Of a stretch of DNA of 64,000 nucleotides, positions 35,801-41,442 are shown piece after piece. How positions within the stretch are numbered: position 1 is the stretch's first letter; every line of letters starts with the position of its first letter. A program made the translations under genes and the position numbers. Below the pieces are notes generated by a model. It saw only the letters and a list, made by a program, of their open reading frames with translations. It made no database searches and was not told where the DNA came from. Where the stretch lies: positions 930,001 through 994,000 of the forward strand of contig OX381705.1 of the NCBI GenBank assembly GCA_947462335.1, in the 5' to 3' direction. Source of the stretch: Harmothoe impar (Eukaryota > Annelida > Polychaeta > Phyllodocida > Polynoidae).

Positions 35801-36704
35801 AGGCTTCATTAAAATATGAAATTGTATAACATCTATGAAGCACAGAAAGGCAGACATGCAAATATCTTATCTTTAAATTGCATTCATCACCGCCTAAAAG
35901 GGAAACAGTGATTCAAATATAGATTCACATATTTTAAGACACTCTCCAGTGGACATTGCATAGTAGGGCCCATAAATGTGTTCTTACTTGGCCAAGCTGA
36001 TTTGCCCATATCTGGGTTATGGTCCTTTTTGTCCAGAGCTAAAGGTGAGAGCCCAGATGGATCAGCTCAGAGCGCAGATTTATTCCACTTTAGCAGAAAC
36101 TATAAGAATGTAAAAATAAATGATTTCTGGGGGAAAATCAGATGTCAGCATATTTTGAAAGATTTCCCATGTATTTATGAAAAGAATCAGCTCCATCTGT
36201 GCTCCCACTTATAGCCCTGGGCAAAAAGGACCATAACCCAGATAGGGCTGGCCCAAGTAAAACACATGTGGGCCCCAGAGACCAATGTTGCCTGGGTGTC
36301 TAAGCTCCTATAATCACTGTGTATACATGCCACCAACAATAAGTTATATATACTGAAAGTTCCAGCACAATAATACAAACTAACTGATGCATCATACCTT
36401 TGGTGGCCATGATACACGAATGAAGCCCTGGTGAGTAACTCACTCGTGCTGCATTCAAGCAACATGCCGACCCTATGGGGGCGAGACACACCCGAAGGGT
36501 AGGCATGATGCACCAATGCAGCACTTGTGAGTTACGCACTGGGGCTGCATTGGTGCATCAGGAAGACAAATGTCACTTTTTACCGACATCCGGCCTTAAC
36601 GGGCTAGAGGGTAAAGGTGCCCTACCTGCAGGATAAGGGTTCCCCATGGTGACGTAAAGCTGGGAGCACAGCAGCAGGCAGAGGGGGAGACCGCTCCCCA
36701 CCAT
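5645..36704 (-). CDS. gp130-like class I cytokine receptor (15 coding exons, whole span)
   Basis: This is a predicted single-pass membrane receptor of 1752 aa, spliced from exons at 36704-36626, 33455-33183, 30905-30794, 24809-24607, 23923-23775, 23429-23285, 20877-20801, 19999-19783, 19345-19218, 16582-16417, 15666-15499, 12297-12148, 11145-11064, 10065-9999 and 8887-5645. Every donor is GT, every acceptor is AG, and all phases match. Domain order is signal peptide, Ig, a two-module cytokine-receptor homology region, three more FN3 modules, TM helix, Box1 and a long tyrosine-rich tail. That is the gp130/LIFR/G-CSF-receptor plan, also related to insect Domeless. By family knowledge it would bind a helical cytokine and signal through JAK and STAT. 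A strict WSxWS motif is missing. The 5' UTR and promoter were not located. Exact orthology cannot be decided from this sequence. Confidence 0.85.
5740..6480 (-). repeat. Diverged C-terminal GYNxV tyrosine-motif repeats
   Basis: The tail after the 45-bp array contains SSDGYNPV, RSEGYNPV, SSVGYNTV, SSEGYNSV, SSGEYKMV, SSEGYNTV and SSEGYNAA, spaced roughly 30-45 residues apart and often followed by T-x-LP. One unit has lost its Tyr (NEGSNQL). They look like an older protein repeat than the 45-bp array. Confidence 0.8.
6769..8189 (-). repeat. 45-bp coding minisatellite, 31 units
   Basis: The unit translates to SSYKPIQHPSSPSHT. The YKPIQ codons recur every 45 bp exactly 31 times between about 6781 and 8175, and a diverged first unit (YRPLQ) lies at the membrane side. 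Units differ at only one or two bases (Ser/Gly before Tyr, CTGGAG versus CTTGAG), so the array is young or being homogenised. Each unit has one Tyr in an S-x-Y-x-x-I context. Confidence 0.95.
8890..9995. other. Receptor intron 14 with dispersed repeats
   Basis: This intron lies between the cytoplasmic and Box1 exons. It contains a GCATGATGCATGAATGCAG-family repeat at about 9196-9570 and a degraded TACCGTAAAACC-family element at about 9775-9958. No extra exon was found. Confidence 0.6.
9196..9570. repeat. Interspersed 'GCATGATGCATGAATGCAG' family copy
   Basis: It contains GGCATAATGCATTAAAG, alternating TGCATTCAAGCATCATG and CATGATGCATGAATGCAGC phrases, and 'TGAGTTACTCGCAGGGCTG'. The family recurs near 18000, 28900, 29330, 33000, 36400, 53600, 55200, 55870, 57700, 58050 and 62400. 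Copies are imperfect palindromes without coding potential. Confidence 0.7.
9999..10065 (-). CDS. Receptor exon 14: juxtamembrane Box1
   Basis: The 67-bp exon (phase 2 to 0) encodes RRTGRYIKSNIPQPITPSAV. An aromatic residue, then I-P-x-P about a dozen residues inside the membrane, is the Box1 pattern that docks JAK kinases (gp130 has NVPDP). A separate tiny juxtamembrane exon is also usual in cytokine receptor genes. Confidence 0.75.
10121..10467. mobile_element. MITE with AAAGTGACATGG ends
   Basis: Left AAAGTGACATGGGCCGAT and right ATCGGACCATGTCACTTT form an 18-bp inverted pair with one or two mismatches. Internal text such as ATTGAGCTTAGAAT and TTTGGAGTGCAC also occurs in the copy at 21438. 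Lies in receptor intron 13. Confidence 0.7.
11064..11145 (-). CDS. Receptor exon 13: transmembrane helix
   Basis: The 82-bp exon (phase 1 to 2) encodes LTVLLISLGSLLVLVILVIV followed by Gly-Arg, one uninterrupted hydrophobic helix with a basic stop-transfer residue. This fixes topology: the Ig/FN3 region is outside and the tyrosine-rich exon is cytoplasmic. Confidence 0.85.
11839..12067. mobile_element. MITE of the TACCGTAAAACC 'GCGGCTTATA' family
   Basis: Begins TACTGTAAAACCTCGCGTAT and ends CACATGAGGTTTTACGGTA, with several internal AAGCCGCAC / GTGCGGCTT repeats. Related elements lie at 17455-17935, 20117-20564 and 63774-63999, with fragments at 3350, 9780 and 20930. Short, non-coding. Confidence 0.65.
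12148..12297 (-). CDS. Receptor exon 12: second half of FN3 module 5
   Basis: The exon has 150 bp, phase 1 to 1. It encodes EYTIRGLQSYNYTVSVVGV and then a linker with IRTRLAAAIPQ. 'L-x-x-Y-x-Y-x-V' is the standard FN3 E-F strand pattern. It is the last extracellular module before the membrane. Confidence 0.8.
12957..13006. repeat. Hairpin around CCCATGGCT
   Basis: TATGGGCCGTATGCCCATGG and its near-perfect inverse flank a 5-nt loop, GGGAC. It lies inside receptor intron 11. No gene. Confidence 0.6.
13367..13513. mobile_element. Foldback MITE beside the 48/79-bp array
   Basis: AAAACCACACGGGAAAGCAT and ATGCTTTCCCGTGCAGTTTT are inverted. The inner CCTATGTGTACG / CGTACACATAGG pair extends the hairpin to almost the whole 147 bp. 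Ends within a few bases of the minisatellite. Confidence 0.65.
13518..15540. repeat. Minisatellite copied from exon 11 end and its splice donor (79/48-bp units)
   Basis: About 32 copies of GATAGGTTACCTGTGCAGCT with the following GTGAGGGACACTTT occur as two interleaved unit lengths. The long 79-bp unit also carries GCAGCGTACCTGTAGTATG and ACTAACTGGTGG; the short unit is about 48 bp. Read on the minus strand, each unit repeats the exon text CAGCAGCTGCACAG before GTAACC. The array runs continuously into the genuine exon end at 15499. Confidence 0.9.
15499..15666 (-). CDS. Receptor exon 11: first half of FN3 module 5
   Basis: The exon has 168 bp, phase 1 to 1. It encodes LPYVEFSLRREVNKEILVVF, then CSLTAEVGYAARYLITWNA and CPSPHTSSCTG. 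The final 44 nt plus the GTAACC donor are copied about 32 times in the downstream minisatellite, so exon-end choice could vary between alleles. The copy contiguous with the FN3 coding sequence was taken as the real end. Confidence 0.7.
15890..16147. mobile_element. Long foldback (MITE-like) element
   Basis: An extended imperfect palindrome: inner arms CCGTTCAAAGTTGC / GCAACTTTGAACAG and CAAAAAACTG / CAGTTTTTTG, outer arms GAGGGCACCTTTCTTTC / GAAAGAAAAGTGCCCTC. No open frame; within receptor intron 10. Confidence 0.65.
16417..16582 (-). CDS. Receptor exon 10: second half of FN3 module 4
   Basis: The exon has 166 bp, phase 0 to 1. It encodes AWLALAANTPGGSSGLPAEW and WICVYHTN, the F-G strands of an FN3 domain. 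Two overlapping donors exist. I chose GTAAGT at 16416, giving phase 1, because it keeps the next exon in its FN3-like frame. Confidence 0.75.
16941..17100. mobile_element. Foldback element with GGTTTCTCCA arms
   Basis: Arms GGTTTCTCCACTCGTGGGAC and GTCCCACTCATGGAGAAACC surround GCATCACAC / GTGTGATAC, and the pairing continues outward through TCAGTCTGAAC / GTTCAGACAGA. A shorter related copy lies at about 38222-38285 (TCCACTCTAATCAGTCCAAA to GTGGACCTCTGTC). Confidence 0.6.
17455..17935. mobile_element. MITE of the TACCGTAAAACC family
   Basis: Left TACCGTAAAAGCTTACGTAG and right CCTTATACGCGAGGTTTTAC then GGTA are inverted. The interior includes repeated CTCGCACCTCAGCCCT units and a G-run. Intronic, non-coding. 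Confidence 0.6.
19218..19345 (-). CDS. Receptor exon 9: first half of FN3 module 4
   Basis: The exon has 128 bp, phase 1 to 0. It encodes APGPRSVMAERNDTHITVWW and EPPGGVTVSNYTLVTC, a clear FN3 A-B-C strand set with the paired Trp and an N-x-T site. A nearby Cys pair (TCRTDTC) may add a local disulfide. Confidence 0.8.
19597..19770. mobile_element. Foldback MITE 'CATCAAAAGGGAGT', copy 1
   Basis: AAGCATCAAAAGGGAGTGCAG pairs with CTGGACTCCCTTTTGAAGCTT at the other end, with internal inverted GGTGACTCCCTGACTGACC / GAGTCACCTAGGGG motifs. Same family as 40724-40977. It sits a few bases from the exon 8 donor at 19783. Confidence 0.65.
19783..19999 (-). CDS. Receptor exon 8: second half of FN3 module 3
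   Basis: The exon has 217 bp, phase 0 to 1. It begins PIPERYQNGRIMNHTVTV, the familiar FN3 C-strand signature 'PIP...NGxIxxYxV'. It continues through LNVTIEGYTIVGVSPAANMV to the domain end. The donor is GTAAGT. Confidence 0.8.
20117..20564. mobile_element. MITE of the TACCGTAAAACC family, ATAAGTCGA variant
   Basis: TACCGTAAAACCTCGCTTTT and the inverse AAGCGAGGTTTTACGGTA are the ends. The interior repeats ATTTGACCTATAAGTGAGG and CTATAAGTCGAATTTTCC blocks. It lies in receptor intron 7. Confidence 0.6.
20801..20877 (-). CDS. Receptor exon 7: first half of FN3 module 3
   Basis: A short exon of 77 bp (phase 1 to 0) encoding ERSPVIIPGGFRVFGSG and then QVQVIWQ. It corresponds to the opening strands of a membrane-proximal FN3 domain. 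The small size is normal for the half-FN3 exons of this receptor class. Confidence 0.75.
21438..21796. mobile_element. MITE, second copy of the AAAGTGACATGG family
   Basis: Same orientation and internal order as 10121-10467, including GGCCATACTTCAT and GCTCAATTTGCTAATTTTGG. The right end GGACCATGTCACTTT is intact and the left end is slightly eroded. Intronic. Confidence 0.65.
22165..23320. repeat. 74-bp minisatellite copied from exon 6 end and its splice donor
   Basis: About 15 units of roughly 70-77 bp precede the genuine exon end. Each contains GTAGAGACCCACCTGCTACA, TCCGTGGTGTGGTTGATGG and GTGGGGAGCT. On the minus strand this is the coding end of exon 6 (CACCACGGATGTAGCAG) plus donor GTGGGT. 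Length varies through G-tracts of seven to nine. Confidence 0.9.
23285..23429 (-). CDS. Receptor exon 6: second half of FN3 module 2, WSxWS replaced
   Basis: The exon has 145 bp, phase 0 to 1. It encodes the FN3 E/F strands LTDLRPYTTYNITVWG. Where WSxWS is expected before the domain end, the sequence is GGKYDGLPATINHTTD, so the motif is lost or never formed. The last 40 or so bases and the splice donor seed the 74-bp minisatellite that fills the next 1.1 kb of intron. Confidence 0.8.
23775..23923 (-). CDS. Receptor exon 5: first half of FN3 module 2
   Basis: The exon has 149 bp, phase 1 to 0. It encodes a proline-opened FN3 half (QPPAVEGLGVEVVNATS, then LEVSWTHD and TNYWLLYNTG). LEVSW is the usual B-strand Trp motif. 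It sits at the position of gp130 D3, the second half of the cytokine-binding region. Confidence 0.8.
24258..24320 (-). repeat. tRNA-Val-like SINE head
   Basis: On the minus strand AGAGTAGGGGTAAAGC resembles an A box, a TTCACAT loop would give anticodon CAC, and GGGTTCACACCCC resembles a B box and T arm. The 5' and 3' ends do not form an acceptor stem, so I read a tRNA-derived SINE remnant, not a tRNA gene. Flanking 24180-24450 is probably its body. Confidence 0.45.
24607..24809 (-). CDS. Receptor exon 4: second half of cytokine-binding module 1
   Basis: This exon of 203 bp (phase 2 to 1) reads in the frame containing MPSGCSCHVCGWDLRYPEC and then YGTYNFTLHRPG. Cysteine-rich loops followed by an aromatic-Asn-Phe beta strand fit the distal part of the first cytokine-receptor homology module. 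Two other frames are open here, but only this one links the flanking exons. Confidence 0.75.
25375..25677 (-). pseudogene. 5'-truncated LINE: C-terminal end of a reverse-transcriptase ORF
   Basis: A 100-aa frame contains LWGFRKSPLYRGIELWNQMN and KDIFKAKALKTLRQLF. The pattern '(R/K)-x-x-x-YRG-x-x-LWN ... F-K-x-x-(L)K' is the conserved tail found after the RT domain in many animal non-LTR retrotransposons. No RT core, endonuclease or ORF1 precedes it, as expected for a 5'-truncated copy. CATCTGT-rich repeats at about 25300-25345 may be its 3' tail. It lies in receptor intron 3. Confidence 0.55.
26780..27800. repeat. Degenerate 30-bp tandem array 'AACCAAAGGTCCTAGTCTAGGGG'
   Basis: More than 25 diverged units of roughly 30 bp built from CCTAGTCTAGGGG(C/T)CC and TGAACCAAAGG. 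Diverged outliers lie at 24860-24920 and 26560-26690, suggesting a larger decayed array. Each unit has a CCTAGTCTAGG near-palindrome. Intronic; the frames through it are shadows. Confidence 0.75.
28575..28830. mobile_element. MITE with AATGCAGCAAGAAAGGGTGAC ends
   Basis: Left AATGCAGCAAGAAAGGGTGA and right TCACCCTTTCTTGGTGCATT are inverted with one or two mismatches; 256 bp, non-coding. Confidence 0.65.
30794..30905 (-). CDS. Receptor exon 3: first half of cytokine-binding module 1
   Basis: The 112-bp exon (phase 1 to 2) encodes FGCVINNFKSMDCTWCD. Its spacing of C, M-x-C-T-W matches the diagnostic first disulfide and Trp of class I cytokine receptor D2 domains, where gp130 has C...MRCEW. This is the strongest local evidence for the family. 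The donor is a consensus GTAAGT. Confidence 0.85.
31500..31610. repeat. GACAGA purine microsatellite
   Basis: Repeats of GACAGAGACAGACAGAGA and GAGAAAGA make up about 100 bp of pure purine-biased sequence. No gene. Confidence 0.8.
31804..32138. mobile_element. MITE with CAGTGGCGTAGGAA ends and GATGA duplication
   Basis: The ends CAGTGGCGTAGGAA and TTCCTACGCCTCTG are inverted. Next to them are G-rich and C-rich blocks that also pair. The 5-bp sequence GATGA flanks both sides (31799-31803 and 32139-32143), compatible with a target duplication. Confidence 0.65.
33064..33176. repeat. 17-bp tandem repeat abutting the Ig-exon donor
   Basis: About seven units of GAGTGTATCAGCCCGG. On the minus strand the array starts within about ten bases of the exon 2 donor at 33182. 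The unit is also a fragment of the GCATGATGCAT-family text (CGGGAGTGTATCA) seen elsewhere. Confidence 0.8.
33183..33455 (-). CDS. Receptor exon 2: Ig-like domain
   Basis: This symmetric phase 1-1 exon of 273 bp encodes one Ig-like domain. Strand-B LLLSC, the core VLYLYHRG (no Trp) and the strand-F motif AGVYHCYQ supply the expected two cysteines. gp130, LIFR and the G-CSF receptor also carry an N-terminal Ig-like domain before their cytokine-binding modules. The acceptor follows a C-rich tract, and the donor GTAGGT is followed at once by a short tandem repeat. Confidence 0.8.
33812..34825. repeat. 146-bp satellite with RFX X-box palindromes, 7 units
   Basis: Units of 145-147 bp include GATTATAATCATACCTACCC, CTAATATGGACCCAAG, AATTCAATGGTTCTATCC and GGTTGCCTAGCAACGGC. 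The exact 13-bp palindrome GTTGCCTAGCAAC occurs at 33894, 34040, 34196, 34478, 34624 and 34770; the unit near 34332 has one mismatch. Each unit also has a second half-site TGCCTAGCAACACAC. Located in receptor intron 1. Confidence 0.9.
34978..35041. repeat. 25-bp perfect hairpin
   Basis: CAAGAATTGCGGTTGTTGCC plus GCGTA pairs perfectly with its inverse across a 14-nt A/T-rich loop. The size is compatible with a tiny MITE or a small-RNA hairpin. No gene context beyond receptor intron 1. Confidence 0.7.
35126..35317. mobile_element. MITE with CTGTAGTGGCTT ends
   Basis: CTGTAGTGGCTTGAATAAGC at the left and CATTTAAGCCACTACGG at the right are inverted. The interior repeats CTGCGCTTATTCAAGA-type units. 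Similar in style to the TACCGTAAAACC family, but with a different core. Confidence 0.55.
35945..36296. mobile_element. Foldback MITE, second copy of the 4074 family
   Basis: Shares GGACATTGCATAGT, GCTGATTTGCCCA, GGGTTATGGTCCTTTTTGTC and TTATTCCACTTTAGC with 4074-4474 in the same order. It is shorter because of internal losses near its right end. Confidence 0.6.
36395..36600. repeat. 'GCATGATGCATGAATGCAG' family copy upstream of the Ig exon
   Basis: Contains GCATGATGCACCAATGCAGC, TGGTGAGTAACTCACTCGTG and CTGCATTGGTGCATCAGG in inverted arrangement. It lies in intron 1, ending about 25 bp before the signal-peptide exon's donor. Confidence 0.65.
36626..36704 (-). CDS. Receptor exon 1: signal peptide
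   Basis: The start codon at 36704 opens MVGSGLPLCLLLCSQLYVT, a typical hydrophobic secretion signal. The exon ends CCTGCAG before GTAGGG, leaving phase 1. A pyrimidine tract ending TTTACAG lies just upstream, near 36733, so a 5' UTR exon may be spliced on. I chose this ATG because it gives the signal peptide and joins in phase to the Ig exon. Confidence 0.75.
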
Positions 36705-37906
36705 ACCAGCAGTGTACAGGCAACCAGATGGGGACCTGTAAAGTGATGAAAGCGGAAGGTTACTAGTATTATAACATCTTCATATTTAGGTCCTAAATAA
36801 TTGTATCAGTCCATGTGGTCTATGCCTGTAAGGAAGACAAAAGGGGGAGGTTACAAGTATTATAACATCTTCATATTTCTATTCAGGAATTAATTTTCAA
36901 AAATACATTACAGGTATTCACTATTCAAATAATGAAGCCAGCTGCTTGGCTGCCCTGTCTGCCTGCCTGAGAGGGGAGATCAGCTGTGACCTAGTTATAC
37001 CTGGGCACAGGTGAGGAGAGGGTAGGTGGTGCCCCCTGGTAATCAATACATGAACCAAACGTATGACTCCTGCTTCTAACCATCTTCACTGATATTTCTA
37101 TCTCCCGGACTGGGCTAAACTGCTGGTGCAGAATGTCAACAGCTTGTTGCAAGGTAACAGCTTATACAACTATAGTGCAGACAGGCTACACTGGTTATGC
37201 TGGTACCAGGAGCTCTACCATGGGTACGGTGGTCGGAGGATTTAAACAAATGAATCAGACATATAGATATCATATAAGTACAGAAAGACAGCAAAAAGCC
37301 CAAATTCCATCCAATGGGTATATTAATATATAAAAATATACACTCAACATTAACCACATATAGGGAACACAGCTAGAGTCACATACAAAATATTACAGGG
37401 GCTTGAAAAACCCCTTTAATAATTTAAAACACACTAAAATAGGTGAACACAGGTATATTGCCAGTGTCTAGTAAAAAGTGCACTTGTAAACAAGTGTCAG
37501 TGTGACTGAGCCTCAGCTGGGCCAGAGAGTGACCAGCTGGCCAGAGGTTGACCAATGAGACCCAATGGAGGGAAAAATCATGCATAATTAAGTCCAGCTG
37601 GATTTTGCCAGCAGGTTTGGCGGGCACTTTTGTAGTTGTGGTATAACGACACAGAACTCATCCTCGTTTTCTAAAGTACAGAAAGTCCCAATATTGACAT
37701 AGAGTGTGTGGCTAGACAGGACCTTATGTAATAGTAGTCCACTTCCTAGAAGGCCACCCAGTGCATGCTGGTAGCAGGAGTTATACCATGGGGGGCAGGA
37801 CCCTGGATCGGCACATGTCATAACAAACTGTTCTGTGTTGTAGACTGAGGCAATCTGTTCTCCTCCATGTGGAGAAACAACTTTACTATTGTGAGGGACA
37901 CGCCTA

Positions 37907-38104
37907 TTTCCGAAAATGACATTTTTAGGAGACACTGGGACTCAAACCTTGCCAAGCGATTGCTCTACCACTAAGCTACATTCCCCCAGATAGACCGTGT
38001 CTCACGTTACTGGATCGGCATGCGACGTGCACAGTGACTACCTGAGTGGGCCACCACTGCGGGCCTACCTCTCAGGTGCGGGAATTACTAAGCCCCTACA
38101 CTAT
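37907..38104 (-). mobile_element. Composite tRNA-containing SINE, copy 2
   Basis: Read on the minus strand: GTAGGGGCTTAGTAATTCCC, GCACCTGAGAGGTAGGCCCG, GATCCAGTAACGTGAGACAC, then a tRNA-like part GGGAATGTAGCTTAGTGGTA and a T-arm-like segment, then GTCATTTTCGG. Same order as 63387-63605 but opposite orientation. The tRNA-like part has lost part of its anticodon arm here. Confidence 0.6.
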
Positions 38105-38387
38105 GCTTTCTTTGAACTTAGTTTGAACTGTTTCTCATGTTTTCTATGTTGAGGTCATCAAAATAGTCTTGAAAAATAGTTGTTTTAAATGGAATTAATC
38201 AATAATCACATGAAATGAATACACAAGTCCACTCTAATCAGTCCAAACTTCTGGCCCCCCTTCTGGTGCCTTGTGGACCTCTGTCTATAGGGCTCCTTGG
38301 GGTTAGACCACGGGCGCGGCCATGTCCAACCCCCGGTGCTTCCTTTGGTTGCCTCTAGATGGGGCCTAAGTCAGGATAGTGATTGCT

Positions 38388-40310
38388 TCAGTCTGTGTTA
38401 CCCTGAAGACATGTGAATAGCATTGGCCCTCCATAACTAGGCCCGCTACCATAGGGTAGTGCATGAAAGTTAGAGTGATCATATATATACCCATCAATAG
38501 AAGGCTCACTCTCACCAGATCGATGCAACTATTATTTGGACGTACATGATCGGCGGACGTACATGATCGGCGGACGTACATGATCGGTGACGTACATGAT
38601 CGGTGACGTACATGATCGGTGACGTACATGATCGGGAGTTATTGACTGCCCTACCCTTTCTGACCATGTTAAAACATAAATATATCTTACCAAGGTGTGC
38701 ATATGGTGTGTGTCTTGACATGTTCTATGTTAGACATGTGTATAGGACTAGGAATAGAATTTTACTTGACATTTCAATACCGATCATGTACGTCATGTGA
38801 CGTACATGATCGGTGACGTACATGATCGGTGATTATTGACTGCCCTACCCTTTCTGAACAAGGAAAAACATAAATAAACCTTACCCAGGTGTACATATGA
38901 TGTGTGTCTTGACATGTAAGATGTTAGACATGTGTAGATGCGACTAGTAAGAGTATTTTACATGACATTTGAAATACCGATCATGTACGTCATGTGACGT
39001 ACATGATCGGCCATTATTTATTGACTGTCTTAATTACCCTTTCTGACCATATATAAAACATAAATCAATCATAGCAAGGTGTACATATGATGTAGGTCTA
39101 AATATGTATAATCATAGACATGTAAAGCAGTGGGTAATGAGGAAATGTTACATGACATTCCAAGCCGATCATGTACGTCATGTGACGTACATGATCGGTT
39201 ACACATTGAGCCCCCCCCGCCTCCGGCCCCTATAAATATTTTGGGAGTTTTTTTTTCTAATAAACTCCCCAAAGATACATTACAGCCTGTAGGTATGGTT
39301 GGGAGAGTTAAACATCGTAGTGCAGGGGGTAAAAGATGGATTTTGTACTCTGCCGATCATGTACGTCTGCCGATCATGTACGTCCGCCGATCATGTACGT
39401 CACTTTTTTAGTTGCACTGATTTGGTGAGAGTGAGCCAGAAACAGTGTTGCCCTTCATTCTTACATCTGCTCCTGGTACAAGTCGTGCAGCTGCTGCTAT
39501 TTGTTGAATTTCCTTAGATTTCAGGAGTTCATCATCAGTCATATCATTAGAGAAAGTGACTTTGTCATATCGGCTTCCCTTGACATTGTCTCTCATGCCA
39601 AATATCTCCGACTTCATGGGTGCTGTGGTACAACGAAGTTTTATGGGCCTTACCCATGAATTTCTCTGTGGGGGGGCGGGGGGGCCGGGGGGAGGGGGGG
39701 TGGGGGCCTTTCCCATCCGTGAGGCACCATTAGTGACAGCGTACACAAAAGAGAGTTTTAACTGTGTGAATAAATGCCTCATGGTTAGATGCATCGGTTC
39801 ACCATGTACTTCTGGGACCCCTCTTATTATGATGTTTAACTCGCGCTGGGAATCATCGATTTTCAGATCTTTTTCCTCCCTTTTCTCAAGTTTTTGCTCG
39901 ATTTTCTCGATTTGTTCTTCAAGCTCCCCCATTTCAAGTCTAACACTAGCTACTGACGCTTCAACCGCGGTTTTATTGTTCGCAATGTCGGTGCGTAACT
40001 CGCCGAGGGTAGTATCAATGTCATCCTGTTTGTTAAGAATACTTTCTAATTGGCCAGTAGTTTTAGTTTTGTGTTCTACCAATTGGTTTAAAGAGGATCG
40101 GACTTCTTTCATAAACTTTTCCATTTCTGAATCCCCCATAGTGTATTGGTCACCGGTGGTCTGGGCAGTGTTGATGGTAGTAGTGGCTATGGAGGAAGCA
40201 GTACTCACTGGTGGTGGATCTGGTGTCGTATCGACAGGTGAAAATGTATTTCTGTTCCTACCTTCGATCCTTCTTAGCTCCATACAACCAAAATTGGTAC
40301 AGATATTCAC
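38388..40310 (-). pseudogene. LINE ORF1 (coiled coil + RRM-like), split by a DNA element
   Basis: The intact upstream part (40310 to about 39438) encodes a Ser/Thr-rich N-terminus, a long coiled coil (TLGELRTDIANNKTAVEAS through KIEQKLEKREEK), then an ORF1p-like nucleic-acid-binding domain starting ELNIIIRGVPEVHG and including VTFSNDMTDDELLKSKEIQQ. A 935-bp element at 38503-39437 interrupts it. Skipping the element and one AGAA copy resumes the same frame for about 37 codons to a stop at 38388. No reverse transcriptase follows, so this is a partial non-LTR retrotransposon. The clade is unresolved. Confidence 0.75.
38503..39437. mobile_element. Iteron-rich non-autonomous DNA element, 935 bp
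   Basis: The ends GGCTCACTCTCACCAGATCG and its inverse at 39410-39437 form the TIR, and AGAA flanks both sides (38499-38502, 39438-39441). Just inside are direct copies of GACGTACATGATCGG: six at the left and three inverted at the right. The interior has three units of about 190 bp, each ending in two 16-bp arms (CCGATCATGTACGTCA and inverse) 2 nt apart, at 38780, 38977 and 39165. No coding capacity. Confidence 0.85.
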
Positions 40311-40723
40311 TGTGATCTTATACCACCGACAAATCCAACTTAGAGACTTTAGGTTTCCTATATCACATTAAATCTAGCAGTATTGTCCCCTGTGTGCGTC
40401 GGTGCGTCTACCTGGTTGCCGCCATTGCCGTCTATAGTCAATGCTTGGCGTTAACTGACTCCTGCCCTTATTTATTTAATTGTGAGGTTTAATTAAGTGG
40501 TCTCACTGTAAGTTCATACAATCAGGATTAAGATAATAATTGACGAGGAGAAAGACCGACACTATTGTTAATTATGTTCAGAATTAACTGGGATTATTAA
40601 TTTCTAATTCTGTTCAGATTGCCATGCAGGAGTAATAGTTGAGATTAATTTGCCATCTCATATAATCCTATTTCTGGGAACACTCATTAATTACGTTATT
40701 TTTGAGTTATATGTCAAAAGAAA

Positions 40724-40977
40724 ACACAGAGAGAAGAAACAGCATCAAAAGGGAGTCCAGGCTGCCTGCAGAATGATTCCCCTGTTTAGGGGAGTCCAGG
40801 TCGCCTGAGGGGGCCAAGGTGACTCTCTGACTGACCTAAGGGAGTCACCCGGGGGAGTCATGTGACCCAGAGAGCTATATTACTCCCCCAGGTGACACCC
40901 TTAGGTCAGCCAGAGAGTCACCTAGGCTCCCTTAGGCAACCTGGACTCTCTTTTGATGCTGTTTCTTTTCTCTGTGT
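40724..40977. mobile_element. Foldback MITE 'CATCAAAAGGGAGT', copy 2
   Basis: ACACAGAGAGAAGAAACAGC ... CAGCATCAAAAGGGAGTCCA at the left matches the inverse CTGGACTCTCTTTTGATGCTG ... TCTCTGTGT at the right. The arms extend inward almost to the centre. Confidence 0.7.
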
Positions 40978-41442
40978 ATGGTGTTTAATTTGCCTGAATG
41001 GTAGCAATAATATCTCTAATGATATCAATCACACGTGCATTGCAGTCAGGCGTCAAGCCGACAAGGGAGCGGCAATCCTCAGCCAGCAGCCACTATTTTG
41101 ATCAATTTACAGGAGGATAAAATTTATACACTCTCAATCTGGAAGACGCTAGACTGACTGATGTTTAAGTGTGTTCGTTCTAAAATTTAGGCCAATGTAA
41201 CTCCATACAAATAACACGCCGGCACTGCTTTGGTGCATAAATCTAAAGCTTTCAGCGGCGGCCCTTAAAGGGTATACATCATACATATATGTAAGCTATA
41301 CTGTCGGCACATACACTGATAGTCTAAATGCTCTGGGCCTTAGTCTGTGGTGGCTTAGTCATAGGGACATTGGTCAGAATGACAAACTGATATTCAAGAA
41401 TGATTCAGGCAAAATGAAATATGGCTAAAGCCTGTTACTAAG

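Noticed and set aside
38530..39405. Regular repeats with unique spacers resembling a CRISPR array
   Set aside because: Repeats are palindromic iterons inside a TIR-bounded eukaryotic element; the spacers are near-identical 190-bp units and there is no cas gene.
39556..40371. 271-aa open frame on the plus strand
   Set aside because: It is antisense to the LINE ORF1, which has coiled-coil and RNA-binding signatures; the plus frame is Ser-rich shadow sequence.
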